DNA from: an uncultured Clostridia bacterium
GTDB taxonomy: Bacteria; Bacillota; Clostridia; TANB77; CAG-508
NCBI GenBank assembly: GCA_948934525.1
Contig: CAQZSK010000002.1
Span: 1 to 64,000 of the forward strand
Length of the DNA: 64,000 bases
Direction of reading: 5' to 3'
In this document: piece by piece, positions 16,393-25,927 of the stretch
How the letters are laid out: each line of letters opens with the position of its first letter
Position numbering within the stretch: position 1 is the stretch's first letter
The notes under the pieces: model-generated
What the model saw: the letters and a program-made list of their open reading frames with translations, nothing else
Databases searched by the model: none
What the model was told of the DNA's origin: nothing
Made by a program: the position numbers and the translations under genes

Positions 16393-16979
16393 GAAAAAGG
16401 GCATAATTGCAAAATATAGTTGATAGAAAAAACTTTATAATATTAGTACACTATCATTATAATAATCTAGAAGCATACTAATACTAAAGGATATTTTATA
16501 TCATGAGTGGAAAGATAAAAATGCTAATGATCTAAAATAGCAAGTGTTGCTAAAGTATCTCCGAAGTTGAACAAAGAAAGTAGATAAAACACTTAGTTCT
16601 TCTGGTGTTTTATCTTTTGCAATAGTGCAAGCTAAAATAGAAATAAAAGTTACAAATTCACAATTTTGCATAATAAATACCTCAATATAGTATATGAATT
16701 TATTTCTATTTTGGTTATCATCTAAGAATAAGGATAGTGTCTTTTTTTATGACACTATTTTTCTTATTCTATCATAAAATTTAGTATAGATTTAAAATCT
16801 AGGGATAAATAAGGATTGCAGATAGGAGTATTTGCAATTCTTAAATGTTGTAAAAAATATAGAATATAATTTTGACAAAATTCTTCCAAAAAAATTGTAA
16901 AAAGTTGAAAAAATGGAAAAAATGTGGTAAAATGAAAGTTAGGAGAAAAATTATAAAATAATAATAAGGAGAGATAAAA
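16393..16979 (+). other. 587-base gene-free region with two hairpin terminators and the promoter of the dockerin gene
   Basis: No credible gene is seen on either strand. AGATAAAACAC (16582-16592) pairs perfectly with GTGTTTTATCT (16605-16615). ATAGTGTC (16734-16741) pairs with GACACTAT (16751-16758) and ends in a T run, so it can terminate transcription from upstream. TTGAAA (16905-16910), a 17-base spacer and TAAAAT (16928-16933) with an upstream TGTGG form a good promoter for the gene at 16980. The remainder is AT-rich without a pattern I can interpret. Confidence 0.6.
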
Positions 16980-19900
16980 ATGAAAAAGTTATTAAAAGCA
17001 AAAACAATGTTTTTCATAGCCTTTTGTGTATTACTTCTAGTGGTTGCAGTATTTCTCTTTGAAAACACAAAAGTTAGTTATGGAGGGATAAAGCCATACA
17101 ATGTACTTACTTATAATGGAAATAGTAAGGAAAGTGAAGAAGAAACAGGAATGGCTGTATCTGATAACAATAGTACAAAAGAAAGCGATGTAGTATTTTT
17201 GTCTGATATCCCATATAGTAAAGCACAAGTAGGCTGGGGAAATATTTCAGTAGACAAAACACAAGATAATAAATCACTTACCATGATGGTAAATGGTTCT
17301 ACCATATTAATTAAAAAAGGAATTTGGGCACATGCTACTTCTACTGTAGAATATGACATTAGTAATTATAAAGATTATGCATATTTTACAGTATTTTACG
17401 GTCTAAATAGTACTGCAGGAAATAAAGGAAATGGTGTAAAATTCTATATTTATACTTCTGAAGATGGAAAGACATGGACTTTACGTACAGAGGAAAATCC
17501 TACAGCACTAAAAAGTTCTAATAGTGCAGTATATGCCAAAATAGATATTAAAGATGTTAATTATATTAGATTATATGCTCATGATAATGGTTCTAATGCA
17601 AGTGACCATGCAGTATGGGGAGACGCAAAACTTGTAAAAGAAAATTATAGTGAAAATGTTATGATGACAGTAGAAGAATTTGACGAAATGATAAGAAAAG
17701 CATATAAAAGAGGACCAGTTGAAGATGAATTAGTGCTTCCTCTTTTACAAAGGGATTTTATAAAAAGAGTAGGTCAATACCAACTTCGTATGTTTTTAGA
17801 AGAGGATCCTAAGAATCAAGAAACTTTAGAATGGTTTTTAAATAATGAAGAAGCATTACGTTTATGGACAATTGGTGGTACTCCAAATGGTACCTATTTA
17901 AGATCATTACAAGTATTAAGCCAGTTATATCAAACTTATAAAGAAGATTTAAACAATGAGAATATGACAGCAAATGGAACAAAATATAAAGATTTATATT
18001 TAAAAATGATGTTATCTTTATCTTTATCACATTCAACCAATGTTGGTTTATGGATTGGTGGAGGTAGCAAATTATCAGATGCTGTTACTAGATATGAAAT
18101 TTATAAACAAATGCATTTAGATGGCAAATTAGGATCAAACGCCATGTTTGAGACCTATACTATCGAAGAAATGCGTGCGGTAATGTTTACCAATATTGAT
18201 GATGAAGAAATATTATGGTTACGTGATTATTCTGAAAAGAAATTTTCAAATCTAGTAGATCGTTTTAACCCATTTAAATATATTAACTATACAAAAGGTT
18301 ATGGTTATTATAGACCACAATATTATAGCCAAGAAAATTATGCGAAATGGGATGCAAAATATGAACTTTCTAAATACAATATTACTTATCAAGCAAGAAC
18401 ACCAAAGTTATGGATTGTATTTGAAGAAGGAGCAGTTTGTGGAGGGCTTTCTAAAACAGCAGCTAACCTTTACGGTGTATGGGGATATCCTGCTAAAGTA
18501 GTAGGTCAACCAGCACATGCAGCTTATATCTATTTATATAATGCAGGTAATGGAAAAAATGCTTGGCAATTAGCATACAGTGTTGCATCTACTGGTTGGG
18601 CAGATACTGATGGTGGTGGACGTATGCCAAATGGTTGGGGCGGCGGATGGTCTAGTGGTGCAGCCAAAAGAGGTTCTTACCACTTCTTATCACAAGAAGC
18701 CCAAAATGAATATGAGAAATATGAAAAAGCAGAGTTAATATTATTACAAGCAGATACATTTAAAGATGATAAAAGAAAATTAGAGCAAATTTATCGTGAT
18801 GCTTTAAAAGAGGAAATTATCAATTTTGATGCTTGGGTTGGTATGATAAGTTTATATAATGCAGATGCTTCTAAAACTGACGAAGAGAGAATTGCTTTAG
18901 CAGAAGAAATTGCAGAAGCAATGACTTACCATCCATTGCCAATGTACGACTTGACTAAACTGATTGGTACAAAAATTACATCACCTGAATACAAAGGAAA
19001 AATGCTAATGATACAAGAGCAAACATTGCGTAAAGCTACAAAGGCAACAAGTGCAAATACTTTATACCATAAAGAAGTGCCAATTGTTGCTAATGCAATT
19101 TTAGGTGTAATTGATTCTAGAATTGCTACTTTCTCTTTTTCAGGTGCAAATGCTGGGAAAATAGTATTATCTAAACAATTACAAAGTGCGCAAGTAACTT
19201 GGAGTTATAGTTTAGATGGTGGTAATAATTGGAAAGAAGTTTATGAACATTCTATACAACTTACTAATGAAGAAATTGCATCAATAAATGCTAATGATGA
19301 TATTAAAATTCGTATATCAGGATTACCATTAACTAATGAAAACATTTTCACTATTAATATTAACAAGGGAGTATTCCCAAGCGATACTGTTTCAATAGAC
19401 GATTTAGAAAATTGTATTAATGGTACAACAGATCAAATGGAATGGACCTTAGATCCTAATTCTGGAGAGTGGACATCATTTGCAGATGGAAAACCAAATT
19501 TAAGAGGACATGTAGTTGTATACCTTAGATTAATTGCATCAGGAACAAATACAACAAGTGATCCTGTACATTATACATTTACTACTAATACATCTTCGGA
19601 ATCACATCGATATATTTCTAGAACAGGTTTAAAGGTTACAGAAGTATCAGCTACAAGTGGAGGAAATAAAGACAATATACTTGATGGAGATATAAATACA
19701 TCATGGCATGGAGCAACTAGTTCTGGTTTGGGAGGAGCATATAAGCCTTCATATGTAGTAATAGAACTAGATAAACCTAGATATGTAGCAGAAGTAGATT
19801 ATGTTCCTGATGCAAGGGCAACAGGAACAGGAGGATATCCAACTGGAAAAGCTAGTAAACTAGAAATTTATGTAAGTATGGATGGTACAAATTGGGAGCT

Positions 19901-21791
19901 GGCAGCAGTTGGTAATAATTTAGGAAATAACAATAATTTGAAAAAGATAACTTTTGAAGAGGCGAAACAGGCAAAGTATGTAAAAATTCATTGCCCATCA
20001 GTTTATCAATCAGGGCTTCAACATTATTTTTCAATAGCTGTTATCAATTTATATGAAAATCCAACAGCTAGTGAAATACCTACTGCTGAGATTAGTTATA
20101 ATATTACTAATAAAACTAATAAAGATGTTATAGCTGAGTTAGTAGATGAAAATAGACCAATTACTATTACTAATAATGGTGGAAGTAAAAAACATACATT
20201 TACAGAAAATGGTGAGTTCACATTTGAATTTGTTGATGAAGCTGGAAACAAAGGTAGTACAACAGCTAAAGTAGATTGGATTGATAAAACAGCACCAACA
20301 GCAGATGTTACTTACAGTACAACTGAAATAACAAATGAAGATGTAGTAGCAACACTATCATTTGATAAAGAAAATATAACAATACTTTCAAAAGATGTAC
20401 AAATTGCTGAAAATCCGGTAGATGGAAGTAAAACAATAACATTTGAAAATAATGCATCTTATGAATTAGAATTTGCAGATGAATTAGGTAATGTAGGAAC
20501 AAAAACAATTGCAGTTGATTGGATTGATAAAGAAGCTCCAACAGCTCAAATTGAGTATAGTACTGTACATTTAACAGATAAACCAGTTACAGTGACATTA
20601 AATCCAAATGAAGAAGTAACCATTTTAAATAATGAAGGTTCTGACACATACACATTTGATAAAAATGGAGAATTTACTTTCCGTTTTGTAGATAGAGCAG
20701 GTAATGAAGGTACTGAGACAGCTAGTGTTAATTGGATTACAAAAATGCCAAAATACACATTAACATACTCTACGAAGGAGTGGACAGACCAAGATGTTAC
20801 TGTAACATTAGAATTAGAAGAAGGATACACAATCGTAAGTAATAATGGTAGCAACATTTATACATTTACAGAAAATGGTGAAGATGCTTTTGAATATATA
20901 GATTCAAATGGTCAAAGAGGTATGATACCTATTCGTGTAGACTGGATTGATAAAGAAGCTCCAACAGGAACTATTAAATATAGTATTTCTTCTAAAACAA
21001 ATCAATCAGTTATTGCAACATTGGTTCCAAGTGAAGAAGTAACAGTTACTAATAATACAGGAAATGAAAATCCATTAAAATATGAATTTACAGAAAATGG
21101 AGAGTTTACCTTTGAATATGTTGATAGAGCAGGACATAGAGGAAGTACAACAGCTAAAGTAGATTGGATTGATAAAGTAAAACCACAAGCTACATTATCT
21201 TATGATATTACAGAAAACACAGGCTCAGATGTAACTGTAACTATAACATTTGATAAAGAAAATGTTACAATTACTAATAATGATGGTAAAAACACATATA
21301 CATTTAATAGAAATGGAGAATTTACATTTGAATTTGTTGATGAAGCAGGAAATGCAAACTCTATAACAGCAGAAGTGACATGGATTGAGAAAAATGGTGA
21401 AATTACATCAGAAGAATATGAAATAACAGGTAATATCATTAGAAAAGTACCATTAAATCTTGAAGTAAATGAATTTATGAAGCATATACAAGCAGATCAA
21501 GAGGTAATTATTAAAGACAAAAATGATAACATTATAGAAGGAACAGCTAAGATAGGAACTGGCATGAAAGCATATGTAGGAGATAATGTATATACATTTA
21601 TAGTAAGAGCAGATATTGATGGAAATGGTACTGTTAATTTAACAGACTTAGCTAAATTATGCTTACATTATATAGAAAAAGAGACTTTAGTAGGTGAATA
21701 CCTAGAAGCAGCAGATATAGATAATAACAATAAAGTAACAATAACAGACTTAGCAAGAATGCAACTTTTACTAGTAGGAAAAAGTGAATAA
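16980..21791 (+). CDS. Large secreted multidomain dockerin protein (NPCBM, transglutaminase-like, F5/8C, Ig repeats)
   Basis: 1603 residues. Order: signal peptide (about 1-30), NPCBM-type carbohydrate-binding module (about 75-220), and a helical region. Then comes a transglutaminase-like core with Cys 487 in 'GAVCGGLSKTAANLYGVWGY' and His 513 in GQPAHAAYIY. Next is an F5/8 type C (discoidin) domain (about 871-1027), then about six Ig-like repeats of about 70 residues (about 1033-1497), each with the motif FTENGEFTFEFVD followed by W-I-D-K. It ends in a type I dockerin (about 1544-1603) with two calcium-loop repeats, DIDGNGTVNLTDLAKL and DIDNNNKVTITDLARM. This suggests a surface or secreted glycan- or peptidoglycan-acting enzyme that docks to a cohesin, and the next gene encodes one. 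Substrate unknown. Confidence 0.83.
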   Translation: MKKLLKAKTMFFIAFCVLLLVVAVFLFENTKVSYGGIKPYNVLTYNGNSKESEEETGMAVSDNNSTKESDVVFLSDIPYSKAQVGWGNISVDKTQDNKSLTMMVNGSTILIKKGIWAHATSTVEYDISNYKDYAYFTVFYGLNSTAGNKGNGVKFYIYTSEDGKTWTLRTEENPTALKSSNSAVYAKIDIKDVNYIRLYAHDNGSNASDHAVWGDAKLVKENYSENVMMTVEEFDEMIRKAYKRGPVEDELVLPLLQRDFIKRVGQYQLRMFLEEDPKNQETLEWFLNNEEALRLWTIGGTPNGTYLRSLQVLSQLYQTYKEDLNNENMTANGTKYKDLYLKMMLSLSLSHSTNVGLWIGGGSKLSDAVTRYEIYKQMHLDGKLGSNAMFETYTIEEMRAVMFTNIDDEEILWLRDYSEKKFSNLVDRFNPFKYINYTKGYGYYRPQYYSQENYAKWDAKYELSKYNITYQARTPKLWIVFEEGAVCGGLSKTAANLYGVWGYPAKVVGQPAHAAYIYLYNAGNGKNAWQLAYSVASTGWADTDGGGRMPNGWGGGWSSGAAKRGSYHFLSQEAQNEYEKYEKAELILLQADTFKDDKRKLEQIYRDALKEEIINFDAWVGMISLYNADASKTDEERIALAEEIAEAMTYHPLPMYDLTKLIGTKITSPEYKGKMLMIQEQTLRKATKATSANTLYHKEVPIVANAILGVIDSRIATFSFSGANAGKIVLSKQLQSAQVTWSYSLDGGNNWKEVYEHSIQLTNEEIASINANDDIKIRISGLPLTNENIFTININKGVFPSDTVSIDDLENCINGTTDQMEWTLDPNSGEWTSFADGKPNLRGHVVVYLRLIASGTNTTSDPVHYTFTTNTSSESHRYISRTGLKVTEVSATSGGNKDNILDGDINTSWHGATSSGLGGAYKPSYVVIELDKPRYVAEVDYVPDARATGTGGYPTGKASKLEIYVSMDGTNWELAAVGNNLGNNNNLKKITFEEAKQAKYVKIHCPSVYQSGLQHYFSIAVINLYENPTASEIPTAEISYNITNKTNKDVIAELVDENRPITITNNGGSKKHTFTENGEFTFEFVDEAGNKGSTTAKVDWIDKTAPTADVTYSTTEITNEDVVATLSFDKENITILSKDVQIAENPVDGSKTITFENNASYELEFADELGNVGTKTIAVDWIDKEAPTAQIEYSTVHLTDKPVTVTLNPNEEVTILNNEGSDTYTFDKNGEFTFRFVDRAGNEGTETASVNWITKMPKYTLTYSTKEWTDQDVTVTLELEEGYTIVSNNGSNIYTFTENGEDAFEYIDSNGQRGMIPIRVDWIDKEAPTGTIKYSISSKTNQSVIATLVPSEEVTVTNNTGNENPLKYEFTENGEFTFEYVDRAGHRGSTTAKVDWIDKVKPQATLSYDITENTGSDVTVTITFDKENVTITNNDGKNTYTFNRNGEFTFEFVDEAGNANSITAEVTWIEKNGEITSEEYEITGNIIRKVPLNLEVNEFMKHIQADQEVIIKDKNDNIIEGTAKIGTGMKAYVGDNVYTFIVRADIDGNGTVNLTDLAKLCLHYIEKETLVGEYLEAADIDNNNKVTITDLARMQLLLVGKSE

Positions 21792-21816
21792 ATGAAATAA
21801 GGAGAGATGCAAAAGA

Positions 21817-22716
21817 ATGAACAGAGTTAAAAAAATAAGCATAGTTTTTGTTATCATGATGTTAATCGTTTGTATGTTTATGAGTAAAACATATGCAGCA
21901 CTTAATTGTAATGTAAATTTAAGCGCATCTAAAAATAAAGTAACGTATAAAGAGCAGTTTTCAGTTTATGTCGCAATATCTAATTTGCAAACTACAAAGG
22001 GAATTATTGCAATAGGAGCAGTTGTAAGCTATGATACAGATTCTTTAACTTTAGTGAGCATAGAAGGGCAAAATAAATGGTCAGATCCTTTTCACAATCC
22101 TTCAAATGGAAAGATTACTTCATTTAAAAATGAATTATCAACAAAAAATGAGAATGTGTTTAAAATAACATTTAAAGTAAATGAAAAAGGAAAAGCTAAA
22201 AAGAGTGCTTGGGTGAAGATAAGCAATTTTGAGATATCTGATGGCGAAGGAGAAAAAAATTGTGGAGGAAATTCTATTAATATTGCAATAGAAGAGAAAA
22301 ATAGTGGAAGTTCAGGAAGTAACAACCAAGGAAGCAATAATACTCAAAAGCCAGGAAATACTACTAATAATACAAAACCAGGAAATAGTAATCAAAACAC
22401 GCAAACAACAAAGCCAAACACAGAAACGACAAAACCATCAGGTAGTGGTTCTAACAATGTACAAGGTGGAAATGCAAAGAATGAAACAACAAACAATACT
22501 ATCAATAATGTAGAGGAAAATAATGTTGTAGAAAATGATGTTACAAATAGTGAAAGCCAAATCAACAATGTACAAAATGCTTTTGAACCTAGTACAGAGG
22601 AAACAAAAGAAGATAAAAAAATGAGTAAAGGATTATTCTATACCATAAGTATTGTAAGTGTTATTGCAATTATTGGAATATTGTTTGCGATAACCAAATA
22701 TTGGAAAATACATTAA
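21817..22716 (+). CDS. Membrane-anchored cohesin-domain scaffold protein
   Basis: 299 residues. A signal peptide (about 1-28, ending TYAA) precedes a cohesin-like beta-sandwich (about 30-150) with 'VNLSASKNKVTYKEQFSVYV' and 'GIIAIGAVVSYDTDSLTLVS', typical of cohesins. A long Asn/Thr/Ser/Gln/Pro-rich linker (about 155-270) leads to one membrane span at 275-295 and a basic end. This builds a wall-spanning, membrane-held docking site. It lies 25 bases after the dockerin gene, so it probably receives that dockerin as a one-cohesin mini-complex. The binding itself is inferred. Confidence 0.78.
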   Translation: MNRVKKISIVFVIMMLIVCMFMSKTYAALNCNVNLSASKNKVTYKEQFSVYVAISNLQTTKGIIAIGAVVSYDTDSLTLVSIEGQNKWSDPFHNPSNGKITSFKNELSTKNENVFKITFKVNEKGKAKKSAWVKISNFEISDGEGEKNCGGNSINIAIEEKNSGSSGSNNQGSNNTQKPGNTTNNTKPGNSNQNTQTTKPNTETTKPSGSGSNNVQGGNAKNETTNNTINNVEENNVVENDVTNSESQINNVQNAFEPSTEETKEDKKMSKGLFYTISIVSVIAIIGILFAITKYWKIH

Positions 22717-22749
22717 TACAAATTGATTGTTTTTATGTATGAATTGTTT

Positions 22750-22783
22750 AAGTCCTTCTTATATCATAGAAGGACTTTTCTTT
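22750..22783 (+). terminator. Terminator of the dockerin-cohesin operon
   Basis: AAGTCCTTCT (22750-22759) pairs with AGAAGGACTT (22768-22777), then TTTTC and a T run. Confidence 0.8.
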
Positions 22784-22859
22784 ACATATAAATTACTACA
22801 TAAAATTTCAAAAGTATGATATCATAATTTCAAAATAAAATGAGGAGGAAAATAAGTTT

Positions 22860-23219
22860 ATGAAAAAGAAAGTAATCATTTCTATTGTGATTTTTGCTCT
22901 ACTATTAACAAGTGTAGTGTTTGCGAATTCATATGTGCAAGCACTTTCTAAAGAAGAAAGATTGCAAGTGAAAAAGGAAATATTAGAACAAAAAGTAGAA
23001 GAGAATAAAATTACTAAACAACAAGCAGACCAAATTTATGATAATATGGAAGAAAGAATGACAAATTGTGATAATGTTTGTGTACAGAATGAAGACTGCC
23101 CAGTATATCAACAAAATGGAGCTTGTGTTCAACAAAATCAATGTTTACAACAAAATAACAATTATATGAGAAACTGTGGAAGAGGACAAAACCATCATAA
23201 CAGAATGTGTAACAGATAA
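22860..23219 (+). CDS. Small secreted DUF2680-like protein, Cys/Gln-rich tail
   Basis: 119 residues. A signal peptide (about 1-22) is followed by a helical region 'LSKEERLQVKKEILEQKVEE' and 'KITKQQADQIYDNMEERM', the DUF2680 pattern. The C-terminus has seven cysteines, Gln-Asn runs and an HHNR motif ('CGRGQNHHNRMCNR'), which may bind metal. TGAGGAGG ribosome site. The molecular role is unknown. Confidence 0.7.
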   Translation: MKKKVIISIVIFALLLTSVVFANSYVQALSKEERLQVKKEILEQKVEENKITKQQADQIYDNMEERMTNCDNVCVQNEDCPVYQQNGACVQQNQCLQQNNNYMRNCGRGQNHHNRMCNR

Positions 23220-23229
23220 TAATTGTTAG

Positions 23230-23313
23230 TTATACCATAGAGATGGTTATTCTGGTGGATTAACACCATTACTGGATGAAGATGGCAAAGTCGTAGTTTC
23301 AAAAAATGTGTAA
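23230..23313 (+). pseudogene. C-terminal remnant of a DUF6440-like gene
   Basis: The open frame (stop TAA 23311) encodes HRDGYSGGLTPLLDEDGKVV and VSKNV. G-G-L-T-P-L-L-D is the hallmark of the end of DUF6440 proteins. No start, ribosome site or N-terminal part exists, so this is a gene fragment. Confidence 0.55.
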
Positions 23314-23318
23314 TAAAT

Positions 23319-23362
23319 AAAGGACAGATAATAAATGTTTGAAATTATCTGTCCTTTATTAT
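23319..23362 (+). terminator. Long perfect terminator hairpin
   Basis: AAAGGACAGATAAT (23319-23332) pairs exactly over 14 bases with ATTATCTGTCCTTT (23344-23357), with T bases after the stem. Confidence 0.75.
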
Positions 23363-23428
23363 ATAGAAGAATTGCAAAATATACATTTCTATATTATAAT
23401 TATTCTAAAATAAGAAAAGGTGAATGAT

Positions 23429-23959
23429 ATGAATAATTGGAAGAATACATTTACATTTATCATTGCTGTAATAGCAGCAGGATTCTATATAATAGGAGCA
23501 GTAGGAGCAGTTCTTACTACTCAAGAGCCCCCTGAGACTTATGCACTAAGTGCTGTTTTAGCATTCAGTTTTTTAGTGATAGGGATTATTCTTACTGTGA
23601 TAGTAGTAAAAAGAAGAAAAGAGTATAAACATTATAAAAAGTATTTGGATTATATTACTGCCAAAAGAAAGATTAGTGTGGAAGAATTGGCTAAAATGAT
23701 GCAAGAAAGACCAGAAGAGGTTATGAGAAATGTTTCTGCAATGATACAAATTAAATTGATAGATGGGTATATTAATGAACATAATGAAATTGTTTTAAGA
23801 GCTTATGAAATTATTGAAAATGACAATAAAAGAAAAAAAGCAATGCAGAATATGCAATCTATACCAATAAGATGTGAAGCTTGTGGAGCAATGAATGTTT
23901 ATATAAATGGTGAAGAAAATAGATGTGAATATTGTAATTCTTATTTAAAAAAGAATTAA
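23429..23959 (+). CDS. Membrane protein with winged-helix-like and zinc-ribbon segments
   Basis: 176 residues from the ATG at 23429 (AAAAGGTG upstream; a GTG at 23420 is inside that site). Two hydrophobic spans (about 7-27, 40-60) come first. 'YLDYITAKRKISVEELAKMM' and 'PEEVMRNVSAMIQIKLIDGY' look like a PCI or winged-helix motif, a pattern also found in clostridial membrane proteins. The end holds one CxxC pair plus CEYC ('CEACGAMNVYINGEENRCEY'), a zinc ribbon. No function is assigned. Confidence 0.6.
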   Translation: MNNWKNTFTFIIAVIAAGFYIIGAVGAVLTTQEPPETYALSAVLAFSFLVIGIILTVIVVKRRKEYKHYKKYLDYITAKRKISVEELAKMMQERPEEVMRNVSAMIQIKLIDGYINEHNEIVLRAYEIIENDNKRKKAMQNMQSIPIRCEACGAMNVYINGEENRCEYCNSYLKKN

Positions 23960-24067
23960 TCTAGAATAGAGGCAGGTTTATAAGGAAGAAATAGTAAAAA
24001 CTACTACACAAATTTGAAATAATGTGGTAAAATACTTTTGAATAGAAAAATAAAGGAGGAATTAACC

Positions 24068-24793
24068 ATGTCAGGACATAGTAAATGGCATAATATTCAA
24101 GCAAAAAAAGGAAAAGCAGATGCTGCAAGAGGAAAGATATTTACAAAATTAGGTAGAGAATTATTAATTGCTGTAAAACAAGGTGGTGCTGACCCTGCTG
24201 GTAATTCAAAATTAAAAGATGTTATTGCAAAATGTAAAGCAAATAATATGCCTAATGATACAATTAACAATGCAATCAAAAAAGCTTCAGGAGAAGGTGA
24301 CAACAAGAATTATGAGGAGATTGTATATGAAGGATATGGCACAAATGGTGTAGCAGTTATTGTAGAGGCAAGTACAGATAATAAAAATAGAACAGCTGCA
24401 GATGTACGTCATGCTTTTGATAAAGCAGGTGGAAATTTAGGAACAACAGGTTGCGTATCTTATTTATTTACTAAAAAAGGTGTTATTGTTATTGATAAAA
24501 CTACAACAAGTTTAGCAGAAGATGATATGATGATGTTAGCTTTAGATAGTGGAGCAGAAGATTTTGAAGCATCTGATGAATGTTATGAAATCACTACTTC
24601 ACAAGCTGATTTTTCAAAAGTAAGAGAAGCTTTAGAAGCACAAGGGCTAGAATTTTTAGAAGCAGAAGTACAAATGGTACCATCTACCTATATTGCTTTA
24701 AGTGAACAAGACGGAGAAAAAATGCAAAGATTAATTGACACATTAGAAGATTTAGATGATGTCATGAATGTGTACCATAATTGGGAAGAGTAA
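24068..24793 (+). CDS. yebC: YebC/PmpR family protein
   Basis: 241 residues from the ATG at 24068 behind AAAGGAGG; the frame extends upstream without a start signal. It begins [19 protein letters not shown] and continues with '[20 protein letters not shown]', which fix the family. YebC was first described as a transcriptional regulator; more recent work connects the family to translation at polyproline stretches. The protein has the usual three-domain length (about 240). A TGTGGTAAAAT extended -10 lies about 40 bases upstream. Confidence 0.95.
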   Translation: MSGHSKWHNIQAKKGKADAARGKIFTKLGRELLIAVKQGGADPAGNSKLKDVIAKCKANNMPNDTINNAIKKASGEGDNKNYEEIVYEGYGTNGVAVIVEASTDNKNRTAADVRHAFDKAGGNLGTTGCVSYLFTKKGVIVIDKTTTSLAEDDMMMLALDSGAEDFEASDECYEITTSQADFSKVREALEAQGLEFLEAEVQMVPSTYIALSEQDGEKMQRLIDTLEDLDDVMNVYHNWEE

Positions 24794-24795
24794 TT

Positions 24796-24860
24796 AAGTT
24801 AGCTGTGCGAAGCGATAGCAAGCTACGGATAACTTATGCAATCGAGCAAAGCGAGATTGC
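24796..24860 (+). repeat. Two palindromic intergenic elements
   Basis: AAGTTA (24796-24801) and TAACTT (24830-24835) enclose TAGCT...AGCTA. GCAATC and GATTGC (24838-24860) enclose GAGCAAAGCGA. Both loops hold a GCGAAGCGA- or GCAAAGCGA-like core. They are GC-richer than their surroundings, like REP-type elements. Confidence 0.5.
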
Positions 24861-24897
24861 AAACCTTGAAAAAATATAGAAAATAGTTCTAAAATAG

Positions 24898-24938
24898 AAA
24901 AACATAGCATATATATATTATATGACTATGTTTTTCTT
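24898..24938 (+). terminator. Terminator between yebC and the spoIIIA operon
   Basis: AAAAACATAG (24898-24907) pairs with CTATGTTTTT (24926-24935), then C and T bases. Confidence 0.6.
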
Positions 24939-25016
24939 TGCTCTAGAAACAAAAAATGACATAGAGATAAGTTATGTAATTCGTATTTTTATTATTTTAT
25001 ACAAAAGAGGTAAGCA

Positions 25017-25916
25017 ATGGATGAAATATTAAACTTTTTTCCAGAAGAGATGCAACAAAAGATAAAACAGAATCTCTTAGAAAATTTAGAAGAGATTAGA
25101 ATTAGAACCAATAAGCCTATTATTTTAAAAAATGGACAAGCAGAAAAACAAATTCCATTTTCCGTAACACCAGATACAGTATTGCAAATTCTGCAAAAAA
25201 TTTGTGAAAACTCGATTTATTCTTACCAAAATCAAATTTGTAATGGATTTATTACATTAAAAGGAGGTCATCGTGTAGGAATTACAGGAAATGCTGTTAT
25301 GAAAGAAGGACAAGTGATTAATTTAAGCTATATTAGCAGTCTAAATTTTAGGATTGCAAGGCAAGTATTTAATTGTAGTACACAAGCTTTAAACTATATT
25401 CTTAATCCATATTGTAACGATATTTATACTACTTTAATTGTATCACCACCAGGACTAGGAAAAACTACAATACTAAAAGATTTGATTAGAAGAATTAGCA
25501 ATGGCATACCAGAAATGAATTTTAAAGGGTTGACGATTGGAGTAGTAGACGAGAGAGGAGAAATATCTGCTATGGATAAAGGGATTGCACAAAATGACAT
25601 AGGAATTAGAACAGATGTCATAGAAAATATTTCTAAACCTTTAGGTATGAAAATGTTAGTGCGTTCTATGAGTCCTAAAATTATTGTAGCAGATGAAATT
25701 GGAAGTATGGAAGATATACAAGCTATTGAATATGCAGTTTGCTCAGGAGTAAGAGGTATTTTTACAGCACATGGAGCCAATATGGAAGAACTAAAACAAA
25801 ACCCAATTTTAAGTCAATTACTTACCAAACAAATGATAGACAGAGTTCTATTGATAGATAACAACAGAAAAATACAACTTGGATATAGCAAACAAACTGC
25901 TAAACAAGTTGGTTAA
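25017..25916 (+). CDS. spoIIIAA: Stage III sporulation protein AA, ATPase
   Basis: 299 residues. A secretion-type ATPase related to type II/IV system motors, with Walker A SPPGLGKTTILKDLIRR at about 143 and 'VVDERGEISAMDKG' near Walker B. It powers the SpoIIIA-SpoIIQ feeding channel between mother cell and forespore after engulfment. It is first in an eight-gene operon in canonical order. AAGAGG ribosome site. Sigma-E control is expected from B. subtilis; I could not mark convincing sigma-E boxes. 'IRTNKPIILKNGQ' near residue 30 and the ending 'RKIQLGYSKQ' are typical. Confidence 0.96.
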   Translation: MDEILNFFPEEMQQKIKQNLLENLEEIRIRTNKPIILKNGQAEKQIPFSVTPDTVLQILQKICENSIYSYQNQICNGFITLKGGHRVGITGNAVMKEGQVINLSYISSLNFRIARQVFNCSTQALNYILNPYCNDIYTTLIVSPPGLGKTTILKDLIRRISNGIPEMNFKGLTIGVVDERGEISAMDKGIAQNDIGIRTDVIENISKPLGMKMLVRSMSPKIIVADEIGSMEDIQAIEYAVCSGVRGIFTAHGANMEELKQNPILSQLLTKQMIDRVLLIDNNRKIQLGYSKQTAKQVG

Positions 25917-25927
25917 GGAGGATATAT

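Noticed and set aside
20080..21400. CRISPR array or tandem DNA repeat
   Set aside because: The repeated GTAGATTGGATTGATAAA-like DNA is coding sequence of Ig-like protein repeats; spacing is about 210-230 bases and the units diverge.
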